Below, piece by piece: positions 1-5,579 of a stretch of 5,579 nucleotides of DNA. A model generated the notes under the pieces. That model saw only the letters and a program-made list of their open reading frames with translations, did not search any database and was not told the origin of the DNA. The stretch spans positions 1 to 5,579 of the forward strand of contig DAHXMP010000061.1 of the NCBI GenBank assembly GCA_027371665.1, read 5' to 3'. Source of the DNA: Bacteroidota bacterium. GTDB lineage: Bacteria; Bacteroidota; Ignavibacteria; Kapaibacteriales; UBA2268. Both the position numbers and the translations under genes were made by a program. Within the stretch, counting starts at the first letter, position 1, and every line of letters begins with the position of its first letter.

Positions 1-26
1 TGCATTATTATACCCATTTTTTTAAA

Positions 27-113
27 ATGAAAAGAATACCCCAAAAATCATATATAAAATATTTGTTTTTATTTATATTTATTTATTTTGCAGGATATTA
101 TTCTGCTTATGCC
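27..113 (+). other. Sec signal peptide of the 1025-residue protein
   Basis: Codes for residues 1-29. The n-region carries several Lys/Arg residues (K2, R3, K7, K11), the h-region runs from about Y12 to F21, and the AYA at 27-29 fits the A-x-A rule for signal peptidase I. The mature protein would begin at T30-D31. There is no cysteine here, so it is not a lipoprotein. Confidence 0.85.
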
Positions 114-3104
114 ACGGATTTGATTGTTTCATCAATTCTAAGTCCTCAGGGAACGATAACAGAAGACCTCCCACAGACAATTTCTTTTAATGTCTCAAAT
201 ATAAATGTATTGCCGGCAGAATCTTATTCTAATGTGGTGGTCATCATTAAAGAAGGCTCAATGACACCGGTTTATACTGCTACGGTTGACGGGATACCAA
301 TAAATCCGGGAGAAACAAAAACTCATACGGCAGCTGAAACGTGGACACCTACCGATACGGGTAAATACGAAATCATGGTTGCCGTCAATTATTCACAGGA
401 TATTGACCATAGTAATGACACATTAAAGGAAAAAATAATAGTAATTCCAAATAACAAAGTTTTTGCAAAATACCCTATCAGTTTTACACAAGCAAGCTTT
501 GAATATCCGAAAACAGATAATAACTCATTGTCCGGATATTTCACGGTTGATTTTCCACCACTCGAAATGACACAATTCGTAAATGTCATGGCTCGTACAA
601 GCATTTCCACTCCTTATTACTGGCTTATAAGAAATATGCCATTACTGCCATTTATTAATCCATCGTCAGTAAGTTTTTGGGTAGATTTTTCTCAGTTAAA
701 TATTCAGGATGGATTTAATCTAAGTAATTTATTTGTAGATATAATGTGGAGTGACACAGTTATATACCAGGCATTTGAAGTAGTTCAGGATACAAATGTT
801 TCAGTTGGCAAAACTTTAATTAATATAAATACTGATAACGGGCCAAAGGATACAATTGAAAAAATACCTCTGACCACTCCACCAATTAATTTTGACCCAA
901 TTACAGTTATAACATGGAATTACCGGGGATGTAACGTTCCAAATATTGACCTTGATTCGTCGAATCATAATCCGTCGAATACACCGGGTTATGCAGGCGA
1001 TAAAAATGCCTGCGGGCCTGCCGCTGCTGCAAACAGTATGCAATGGCTCGAAAACGAACATCCGAAGATACCTCAAACAAATACTTCACACAGGGAAAAA
1101 ATGGAGGAATTAAGCAAATTGATGAACCGAATACGAGAACAGGGAGTTACTACCCAGCAGCTTGTTACCGGTAAACTTAATTTTATTAATAAATACAGGC
1201 TTCCCATTCGTGTCAAGTTCCAGTCAGCATTTGTCGGAGATTCTTCAATAAAAGTTCCGGGAAATAAATTCAGTAACGAGGCAAAAAATGAAAATACGGG
1301 AAATAGGACTCCTCCGACATGGGATTGGCTCACACAGGAATTCGAGCATGGAGAAGATGTAGAGATAATGGTCGGCTGGTACGACCTAAACGGACAAAGG
1401 CATGGTGGGCATTGGGTAACGGTTACAGGTATCAGCGATGTAAAAACGGCAAAGGGATTATATTTCAAGGATGATGCTAATCAAAAAGATATCGGCGGCA
1501 CACGCGAACAATTTGTAAATTGGGTAACCGGAGACGGCGGCTGGTCAAGGATGACAGGTTTGAATATTGCTGGATATTACCCCTGGATTGAATCAATTGT
1601 TTCTGAAAGCTATGATTCTACGGTATATCAGGATGCTGACCCGTTAGGATGGAACTTAGCAAAATTTTTTGGAATATTCTTCGACCTCGATTCAAAGAAA
1701 GGCGAGGTCGAGATAGCCGTGACGGCAGATACTGCAAGCAGATATTTAAACCTATGGGCAGGAAAGACAGATTCAAATAATCTATTCTGGTTTGGAAGAA
1801 ATATTTTCCTTCCACCATTCGATACAATACAGAAATACACATTTTTCTGGGATTTCGGCGACCTGGGTTATACGAAGGATGATATACCTGATTCGATAAG
1901 AACATCAATAATGATAACAGACACACCGATTACAAAAATTGATTCAATTAAATCTTTTATTGACGTGAAACTCGGCACAACAAGAGTTGATATAGGGGAC
2001 GGGACAAAAGATACATTCAAAATTAAGCTCCCGCCAATAAAGCTGTCATGGCCTGGTGCAGAAGGATGGGAGTTGAAAGATTATGTCTACCGCGGATGCA
2101 CGGTACCTAATATTGACCTCGATTCCACGAAATATAATCCAACGACGGTTGCGGGTTATGCCGGGGATAAAAATGCTTGCGGGCCAGCCGCTGCATCAAA
2201 CAGCATGCAATGGCTTGCAAATGTTAATAAAAAGCTCGATCCCGGAAATGCACACAGAGATAAACTGAAAGAATTAAGCGGATTAATGAACAGAGGCAAT
2301 AATGACGGTGTCGTTACAGGAGATTTTATCAAAGCAAAACTTGCATATATAGACAAATACAAACTACCGATAAAAGTGAAGTTTCAAAGCTTCAAACTCG
2401 ACAGCAATGACATTTCATCTCCGAATGCAGCTTATGGACATTTAGCAAAGAATATGAATGATTCTGCAAACAAGCCTCCGAAATGGGACTTCCTCGTTAA
2501 TGAAATGAAGGACAGCGAAGATGTCGAAATTGAGTTCGGTTACTACGATTCACACGGCACCAGGCACGGCGGGCATTGGATTACAGTCAACGGTGTGAGC
2601 GATGTTACAATTGCAAGAGGATTATACTTCAAAGATGACCTGAACCAGGCAGATTCCGGCGGAACAAGAAACCCTTACGTAAATTGGAAGGACACGCTCG
2701 GATACTCCTATATGCAACAGCTTTCAACCAACGGTTATACATGCTGGGTCGAATCAATAATATCGGAAAGCTATGATTCGACAGTTACATTTGTTGCCGG
2801 CGGCGTTAACGAGCAATTGCCCGAGGAAAAATACAGCCTGAAAATAGTTCCTAATCCAGGCCCGACAGGTACAACCATTAACATTGGATTCAATTTACCG
2901 GAAATTTCATCAGTGGAAGCTGATATTTACGATTTAAACGGGAATTTGGTTACGAGGCTATACGAAGGCAGACTGGAGGCAGGTTCACATGAAATAACAT
3001 GGAAAGGAACAAATGCCAGCGGCGAGTTTGTATCATCAGGAACTTATATCATATCACTCACCATAAACGGCAATAAGCTCAGCGAAAAAATAATAAGAAA
3101 TTAA
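27..3104 (+). CDS. Secreted T9SS cargo with two tandem C39/papain-like cysteine-peptidase-like domains
   Basis: 1025 residues, complete. Residues 1-29 form a signal peptide: a basic start (MKR), a long hydrophobic core rich in Phe, Leu, Ile and Tyr, and a likely cut after AYA (27-29). Residues 30-141 resemble a CARDB/Ig-like adhesion domain, with a G-x-Y-E-I strand and an SNDT turn near its end. Residues about 165-533 and 552-920 are two copies of one unit, each a beta-rich part followed by a peptidase-like part. Putative catalytic residues are C329 (in NACGPAAAA), H462 (RHGGHW) and D482/D483 (YFKDD) in copy 1, and C718, H850 and D870/D871 in copy 2. Residues 937-1025 are a FlgD-like type A T9SS sorting domain, opening with VPNPGPTGTT and ending KIIRN. 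The protein should therefore pass the inner membrane by Sec and the outer membrane by T9SS, and be released or held on the surface. The ATG at 27 is chosen because the signal peptide follows directly; the 26 bases before it are AT-rich with no ribosome binding site. Peptidase activity is inferred from motifs; substrate unknown. A non-catalytic binding role remains possible. Confidence 0.85.
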   Translation: MKRIPQKSYIKYLFLFIFIYFAGYYSAYATDLIVSSILSPQGTITEDLPQTISFNVSNINVLPAESYSNVVVIIKEGSMTPVYTATVDGIPINPGETKTHTAAETWTPTDTGKYEIMVAVNYSQDIDHSNDTLKEKIIVIPNNKVFAKYPISFTQASFEYPKTDNNSLSGYFTVDFPPLEMTQFVNVMARTSISTPYYWLIRNMPLLPFINPSSVSFWVDFSQLNIQDGFNLSNLFVDIMWSDTVIYQAFEVVQDTNVSVGKTLININTDNGPKDTIEKIPLTTPPINFDPITVITWNYRGCNVPNIDLDSSNHNPSNTPGYAGDKNACGPAAAANSMQWLENEHPKIPQTNTSHREKMEELSKLMNRIREQGVTTQQLVTGKLNFINKYRLPIRVKFQSAFVGDSSIKVPGNKFSNEAKNENTGNRTPPTWDWLTQEFEHGEDVEIMVGWYDLNGQRHGGHWVTVTGISDVKTAKGLYFKDDANQKDIGGTREQFVNWVTGDGGWSRMTGLNIAGYYPWIESIVSESYDSTVYQDADPLGWNLAKFFGIFFDLDSKKGEVEIAVTADTASRYLNLWAGKTDSNNLFWFGRNIFLPPFDTIQKYTFFWDFGDLGYTKDDIPDSIRTSIMITDTPITKIDSIKSFIDVKLGTTRVDIGDGTKDTFKIKLPPIKLSWPGAEGWELKDYVYRGCTVPNIDLDSTKYNPTTVAGYAGDKNACGPAAASNSMQWLANVNKKLDPGNAHRDKLKELSGLMNRGNNDGVVTGDFIKAKLAYIDKYKLPIKVKFQSFKLDSNDISSPNAAYGHLAKNMNDSANKPPKWDFLVNEMKDSEDVEIEFGYYDSHGTRHGGHWITVNGVSDVTIARGLYFKDDLNQADSGGTRNPYVNWKDTLGYSYMQQLSTNGYTCWVESIISESYDSTVTFVAGGVNEQLPEEKYSLKIVPNPGPTGTTINIGFNLPEISSVEADIYDLNGNLVTRLYEGRLEAGSHEITWKGTNASGEFVSSGTYIISLTINGNKLSEKIIRN
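519..1625 (+). repeat. Tandem unit 1: beta-region plus cysteine-peptidase-like domain
   Basis: Residues about 165-533. The first part (165-298) is predicted beta-rich, with the landmarks IRNMPLLPF (201-209) and SFWVDF (216-221). The second part (299-533) begins YRGCNVPNIDLD, carries GDKNACGPAAAANSMQW around C329, then a helical LSKLMNR stretch, RLPIRVKFQ, the RHGGHWVTVTG histidine motif at H462, and YFKDD, and closes with ESYDSTV. The order Cys, then GHW-V-x-V-x-G, then Asp is what C39-like peptidases show. Aligned to unit 2 with an offset of 389 residues from R202 through C329 (a small gap near 274) and 387 at the end. Unit borders are estimates. Confidence 0.8.
1680..2786 (+). repeat. Tandem unit 2: beta-region plus cysteine-peptidase-like domain
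   Basis: Residues about 552-920. The beta-region (552-687) is clearly more diverged from its partner than the peptidase-like part, but keeps GRNIFLPPF (590-598) and FFWDF (606-610). The peptidase-like part (688-920) starts YRGCTVPNIDLD, repeats GDKNACGPAAASNSMQW around C718, then LSGLMNR, KLPIKVKFQ, RHGGHWITVNG with H850 and YFKDD, and closes with ESYDSTV. Both putative active sites are intact, so neither copy shows decay of the motif residues. One extra cysteine, C906, is present only here. Confidence 0.8.
1681..1711. repeat. Perfect 9-bp inverted repeat at the junction of the tandem units
   Basis: TCGACCTCG at 1681-1689 pairs with CGAGGTCGA at 1703-1711 around a 13-base loop. It lies inside the large coding region, almost exactly where the second tandem unit begins (residues 552-562). 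No T-tract follows, so it is not an intrinsic terminator. It may be chance arising from Glu/Val and Asp/Leu codons. Confidence 0.5.
2835..3101 (+). other. C-terminal T9SS (type A, FlgD-like) sorting domain
   Basis: Residues 937-1025. The pattern is standard for the family: a VPNPGPTGTTINIGF opening strand, a DIYDLNGNLV strand-turn, an EAGSHEITWKGTN strand with its tryptophan, a SSGTYIISL strand, and a short basic tail KIIRN. In characterised T9SS bacteria this domain is recognised by the outer-membrane translocon and often removed by the PorU sortase. Its presence implies a T9SS elsewhere in the genome. Confidence 0.88.
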
Positions 3105-3130
3105 GATACATTTTAGCACTTAAAAATAAA

Positions 3131-3171
3131 TGCCATGCTGAAAGTATACAGTTTCAGCATGGCAATTTTTT
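3131..3171. terminator. Probable bidirectional intrinsic terminator between convergent genes
   Basis: TGCCATGCTGAAA (3131-3143) and TTTCAGCATGGCA (3152-3164) form a perfect 13-bp stem with an 8-base loop (3144-3151). On the plus strand the stem is followed, after one A, by six T (3166-3171). On the minus strand it is followed by a T-rich run (complement of 3121-3130). It starts 26 bases after the stop of the large secreted protein and ends 17 bases before the stop of the convergent lipoprotein gene, so it can serve both. Confidence 0.88.
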
Positions 3172-3187
3172 ATATCATATTCAATGA

Positions 3188-4237
3188 TTATTCTATTTTT
3201 ATCCCTGTTCCATGACTGGGAATAATAAATTCATTTCTTGAAATGCCTTCTTTCTTCCTGATAGCTTCCAAAGCGAGGACGGGGTCGAGCATACCGTCAT
3301 CTCCCTGCTCAAAGGTTCCCCAGTGAATAGCCATAGAAGTTTTTGAATGTAAAATTTTATGGGCTTTAACTGCATCATCGGGATTTTCGTGAATCTCATG
3401 CATGAACCATGCAGGCTTAATCGGGGCAATAGGAAGCATTGAAAGCCTCATAGGACCGAATTTGTTATGAATCTGCTTAAAATGTTTGCCGAACCCTGTG
3501 TCACCCGCAAAGTAAATGGGTCCGCCTTTTGCCTGGATGACATAGCCTCCCCATAATGTTTCATTCCTGTCGCAAAGCCCCCGCCCGGAGAAATGCCTTG
3601 CCGGAACGAAAGTGATTTTAAGATTTTTGAAATCCTTTTCCTGCCACCAGTCAAGCTCGAATGTGTTTGTCATACCTTCCTCGTCCATTAAACCTTTATT
3701 GCCAAGCCCGACAAGGAATAGAGGATTGTAAGCTTTTTTCAGGCGATTTAATGTCGGGATGTCCAGGTGGTCATAATGGTCGTGGCTAATCAGCACGATG
3801 TCAATATGGGGCAAATCCCTGAATCTTATTCCGGGCGGCCTGTGACGGTCAAACCCGATTAAAGGTATGGGGCTTATACTTTCAGACCAAACGGGGTCGG
3901 TGAGAATGTTTATGCCGTTAGTCTGAAGCAAAACGGTTGCATGATTGATGAATGTTACTATTAATGTATCGCCGTAAACTCTATCGGTAGGTTTGGGACC
4001 GGGAGGGTCTGCCCACCAGTCACTCCAGTCACCTTTCGAGCTCGTCAATTGCCATTCTAAAAAGTCCCAGAAACTTCTTTCAGTGCCGCTGTCCTGGTTA
4101 TGGAAATGTTTCCCGTCGAAATGGTCAGAGACAGAACCTGTGTATCGCGAGCCGTCAAAAGAGCAGCAGGAAGATATAGCCGCCGCAATAACGAGAAAAA
4201 ATATTAAATTTATTAGTTGGGATTTTTTCCTTTTCAT
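3188..4237 (-). CDS. Metallo-beta-lactamase-fold lipoprotein, NAPE-PLD-like hydrolase
   Basis: 349 residues, complete. The N-terminus is a lipoprotein signal: MKRKK, a hydrophobic stretch (about 9-20), and the lipobox ISSC with C24 as the acylated residue, so the mature protein is anchored in the envelope. A short SDHFDGKHF stretch (37-45) precedes the fold, as I recall for related bacterial members. The metal site looks complete: SHDHYDH at 151-157 (H152, H154, D156, H157), H215 in PARHFSGRG, D246 in FAGDTGFG, and H305 in IHWGTF. The HEIHENPDDAV segment (280-290) and the IHWGTF ending match N-acyl-phosphatidylethanolamine phospholipase D-like and UlaG-like enzymes. Human NAPE-PLD binds two zinc ions through the same residue pattern. 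The family suggests a phosphodiesterase or lipid-linked substrate, but the real substrate cannot be read from sequence. The ATG at 4237 is chosen because it gives an intact lipoprotein signal; no Shine-Dalgarno is seen. It lies 91 bases downstream of the pgeF-like gene, same strand. Confidence 0.9.
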   Translation of the reverse strand: MKRKKSQLINLIFFLVIAAAISSCCSFDGSRYTGSVSDHFDGKHFHNQDSGTERSFWDFLEWQLTSSKGDWSDWWADPPGPKPTDRVYGDTLIVTFINHATVLLQTNGINILTDPVWSESISPIPLIGFDRHRPPGIRFRDLPHIDIVLISHDHYDHLDIPTLNRLKKAYNPLFLVGLGNKGLMDEEGMTNTFELDWWQEKDFKNLKITFVPARHFSGRGLCDRNETLWGGYVIQAKGGPIYFAGDTGFGKHFKQIHNKFGPMRLSMLPIAPIKPAWFMHEIHENPDDAVKAHKILHSKTSMAIHWGTFEQGDDGMLDPVLALEAIRKKEGISRNEFIIPSHGTGIKIE

Positions 4238-4255
4238 TTTATCAAAATACTCATC

Positions 4256-4284
4256 AATAAAAATTTCTTTAATAAAAATTCTTT
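4256..4284. repeat. Two-copy AT-rich tandem repeat in the leader of the lipoprotein gene
   Basis: AATAAAAATTTCTTT (4256-4270) is followed at once by AATAAAAATTCTTT (4271-4284), differing by one T. It lies 19-47 bases upstream of the lipoprotein start codon. It could be slippage in AT-rich DNA or a site that tunes expression; nothing decides between these. Confidence 0.45.
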
Positions 4285-4313
4285 ACTGTAACGAAAAATA
4301 ACTGAATTAATTT

Positions 4314-4342
4314 CAAATATACAAAATCCTAAATCAACCCAA
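4314..4342 (-). promoter_or_regulatory. Candidate Bacteroidota-type promoter for the lipoprotein gene
   Basis: Read on the minus strand, TATATTTG (4321-4314) matches the Bacteroidota -7 element TAnnTTTG. A TTG (4342-4340) lies 18 bases upstream, close to the usual spacing to the -33 element. The predicted start of transcription would be about 70 bases before the start codon at 4237. The -33 part overlaps the 3' end of the upstream gene. AT-rich DNA gives such matches by chance, so this is tentative. Confidence 0.3.
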
Positions 4343-5111
4343 TCCAGGCACCCATCCTGCCTGATTTGTCCCCGTCTCGCCTGTAGGAATGATAATTTGG
4401 AACCGTAATTGTACATATATCGGATATTTCAATGTTTTCTTCCCTGACGCCGCTTTCCAAAAGCCGGAGCCTGATTTGAGCCTTATTGTCAAATAACCAT
4501 TTTTCATCTTTCTCCCCATTTGACAATGGTGGATTCAGGTGGATTTTAGGTTTAGTCGTCATGGGAAAATATCTTGCGACATCATAACCCACTTCGTACT
4601 TCTCTCCCGATGCTGACGGGGTAATCCAAATCAACAAATCTTCAGATTCTGAACCTAACGATTTCAGAATTTCGATACATTTTCCTGCGATATTTAATTG
4701 TGAGCCTTTCCAGCCTGAATGAACGGCAGCTATTATTTTATTCTTTGGGTCATAAACCATCACTCCTGCACAATCGGCAAGAGAGACACATAATGCAATG
4801 CCCAGCTCAAGGCAAATCATACCGTCTCTAATTTCCCTGTCGGAACCGATACCTTCAACCGAATTTGAACCGACTATTTCGATTGTATCGCCATGAACCT
4901 GTTTCTGGAAAATGACTTTTTTCAAAGATGGATACTTGCATTTAAGTTCTTCGGAAAGCAGTTTCCTTTCTTCCGAAGCCTGAATTTCATCAAAAGCACC
5001 TGCGGGAGAAATCGAAAAGCCATAAGGTGGAAAAATCTCAGGATTGCGTTTGGTTATTCCTGCAACGATTTTATTCTTATCAAATATGTTCGGTTCTAAT
5101 ATATCTATCAT
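4329..5111 (-). CDS. pgeF: PgeF/YfiH family protein (laccase-domain, peptidoglycan editing or purine phosphorylase family)
   Basis: 260 residues, complete and of the usual length for the family. The three zinc ligands are present and in order: H73 in QKQVHGD, C114 in LADCAGV and H131 in VHSGWKG; they correspond to the His-Cys-His set of E. coli YfiH. YEVGYDV (172-178) and the SYRRDG-x-x-SGRMGAW ending (242-256) are also typical. Family members were once called multicopper polyphenol oxidases. Later work ties E. coli PgeF to removing wrongly made UDP-MurNAc-L-Ser precursors, and human LACC1 and bacterial relatives to purine nucleoside cleavage. The protein is expected in the cytoplasm. One oddity is ITPSASGEKYEVG (163-175), where most relatives have a Gly-Pro and a cysteine just before YEVG. 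The ATG at 5111 is the natural start, with no Shine-Dalgarno in front. It is upstream of, and co-oriented with, the lipoprotein gene. Which reaction dominates cannot be told from sequence. Confidence 0.92.
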   Translation of the reverse strand: MIDILEPNIFDKNKIVAGITKRNPEIFPPYGFSISPAGAFDEIQASEERKLLSEELKCKYPSLKKVIFQKQVHGDTIEIVGSNSVEGIGSDREIRDGMICLELGIALCVSLADCAGVMVYDPKNKIIAAVHSGWKGSQLNIAGKCIEILKSLGSESEDLLIWITPSASGEKYEVGYDVARYFPMTTKPKIHLNPPLSNGEKDEKWLFDNKAQIRLRLLESGVREENIEISDICTITVPNYHSYRRDGDKSGRMGAWIGLI

Positions 5112-5373
5112 TAAAAACTCAGATTCATAAAAGTAAAATTAATTGAAGCAGAAATAACAAAATTTGTATTCTTACTTTTCATTATTTAAATAGACAGATA
5201 TTTTATAATAATTATTTTGAGTAAAAACTGAAAAAATAATTTTCAGTTTACGAGAGCGGTTTTTAACAAGAAAGTGCTTTGCCATAACCTACAAATTAAT
5301 TTAAGGCTATTACAATTGTGATGACAATTTATATGTTTTGGAGCAAATTAACAGCAATAAGGTATATCTTTTA
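5112..5373. other. AT-rich intergenic region between pgeF-like gene and the T9SS cargo gene
   Basis: 262 bases with no supported gene on either strand. It holds one hairpin (5225-5249, listed separately). A weak minus-strand promoter-like pair can be drawn: TACTTTTA (5135-5128) with TTTG (5161-5158), spaced 22 bases; this would leave only about a 10-base leader for the pgeF-like gene. The match is poor (last base of TAnnTTTG differs, spacing long) and is given only as a hint. No tRNA or riboswitch-like structure was recognised. Confidence 0.5.
5225..5249 (-). terminator. AT-rich hairpin, possible terminator of the upstream T9SS cargo gene
   Basis: AAACTGAAAA (5225-5234) pairs with TTTTCAGTTT (5240-5249) around the loop AATAA. 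Read on the minus strand, the stem ends in a T-rich run (CAGTTTTTAC). It lies about 125 bases beyond the stop codon of the T9SS cargo gene at 5374. The stem has only two G:C pairs and is far weaker than the hairpin at 3131-3164, so the role is uncertain. Confidence 0.35.
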
Positions 5374-5579
5374 TTATTTAACTACTACAACTGGAATTGC
5401 TTTAGTATTTCCACCTAATTTTACACTTATTATATATACACCACTATTCTGATTTTTTGTGAGCCAGGTGATTTCACCTGAATAATTATTAATTTGGTTA
5501 AATAGAATCTGTGTTTTATCAGATACTACATTCCCCATTATATCATACACTTCAATAATTGCATCATCAATATTCGAAC
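5374..5579 (-). CDS. 3' end of a T9SS cargo protein (C-terminal sorting domain only), cut by window edge
   Basis: An open frame of 67 codons from the window edge (first full codon at 5577) to TAA at 5374-5376, with a second in-frame TAA directly after. The peptide shows the late half of a type A T9SS sorting domain: IIEVYDIMGNVV, then GEITWLTKNQNSGVYIIS with its tryptophan and SGVY turn, then VKLGG, and a short tail ending VVVVK. The missing part should hold the opening P-N-P-type strand and the functional domains, so the protein's activity is unknown. The product is presumably exported by Sec and T9SS, like the large protein at the other end of the window. Its sorting domain is of the standard short kind rather than the FlgD-like kind of the other. 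It is read in the same direction as the pgeF-like gene, 262 bases upstream of it. Confidence 0.82.
   Translation of the reverse strand, partial: SNIDDAIIEVYDIMGNVVSDKTQILFNQINNYSGEITWLTKNQNSGVYIISVKLGGNTKAIPVVVVK

Noticed and set aside
389..1926. Several open frames of 60-131 codons on the minus strand under the large secreted-protein gene
   Set aside because: They lie wholly inside a well-supported coding region in antisense, show no domain or signal features, and overlap each other.
2083..2362. Short open frames on both strands within the second tandem unit
   Set aside because: They are shadows of the repeat's conserved coding sequence, with compositions that look like out-of-frame translation.
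519..2786. Reading the tandem repeat as a mobile element or an assembly artefact
   Set aside because: The two copies differ at many positions, clearly so in the beta-regions, and there are no terminal repeats or transposase; this is an old internal gene duplication.
3993..4301. A 102-codon plus-strand frame over the lipoprotein gene
   Set aside because: It is antisense to the lipoprotein signal and start region, and has no recognisable features.
4893..5099. A 68-codon plus-strand frame over the N-terminal part of the pgeF-like gene
   Set aside because: It is fully antisense to a conserved gene and shows no motif.
5112..5373. CRISPR array, tRNA or riboswitch in the intergenic region
   Set aside because: No regularly spaced repeats, no cloverleaf and no known riboswitch core were seen; the DNA is simply AT-rich with one weak hairpin.
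3188..5579. The minus-strand genes as one defined operon or defence system
   Set aside because: The gaps are 91 and 262 bases, with possible promoter and terminator signals in them, and the three products have no known joint function.

Overview
The window looks like chromosomal DNA from an AT-rich bacterium of the Bacteroidota/Ignavibacteriota group. Two separate proteins end in the beta-rich C-terminal domain that marks cargo of the type IX secretion system (T9SS), which is largely confined to that group. No gene start is preceded by a recognisable Shine-Dalgarno sequence, which is also usual there. Assignment below this level is inference; Ignavibacteria-like bacteria are a reasonable guess because the longer sorting domain is of the FlgD-like type.

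Layout. (1) 27-3104, plus strand: a 1025-residue exported protein built as signal peptide, CARDB/Ig-like domain, [beta-region + cysteine-peptidase-like domain] twice, then T9SS sorting domain. (2) 3131-3171: a strong hairpin with T-tracts on both sides, probably a bidirectional terminator between convergent genes. (3) 3188-4237, minus strand: a lipoprotein with a metallo-beta-lactamase fold of the NAPE-PLD-like type. (4) 4329-5111, minus strand: a PgeF/YfiH/LACC1-family protein (the old 'laccase domain' or DUF152 family). (5) 5112-5373: AT-rich intergenic DNA with one weak hairpin. (6) 5374-5579, minus strand: the 3' end of another T9SS cargo gene cut by the window edge.

How the genes relate. 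The three minus-strand genes are co-oriented, but the gaps (91 and 262 bases) are large enough that each could have its own promoter. A Bacteroidota-like promoter can be proposed in front of the lipoprotein gene. Nothing in the sequence ties the three into one pathway; the common thread is the cell envelope: two secreted or surface proteins, one envelope-anchored hydrolase and a probable peptidoglycan-editing or purine enzyme.

The most interesting item is the 1025-residue protein. Its middle is a tandem duplication with a period of about 387-389 residues. Both copies keep a CGPAAA motif, an HGGHW motif and a KDD motif, in the order and context of a C39/papain-like Cys-His-Asp peptidase. This is read from motifs only; no database search was possible.
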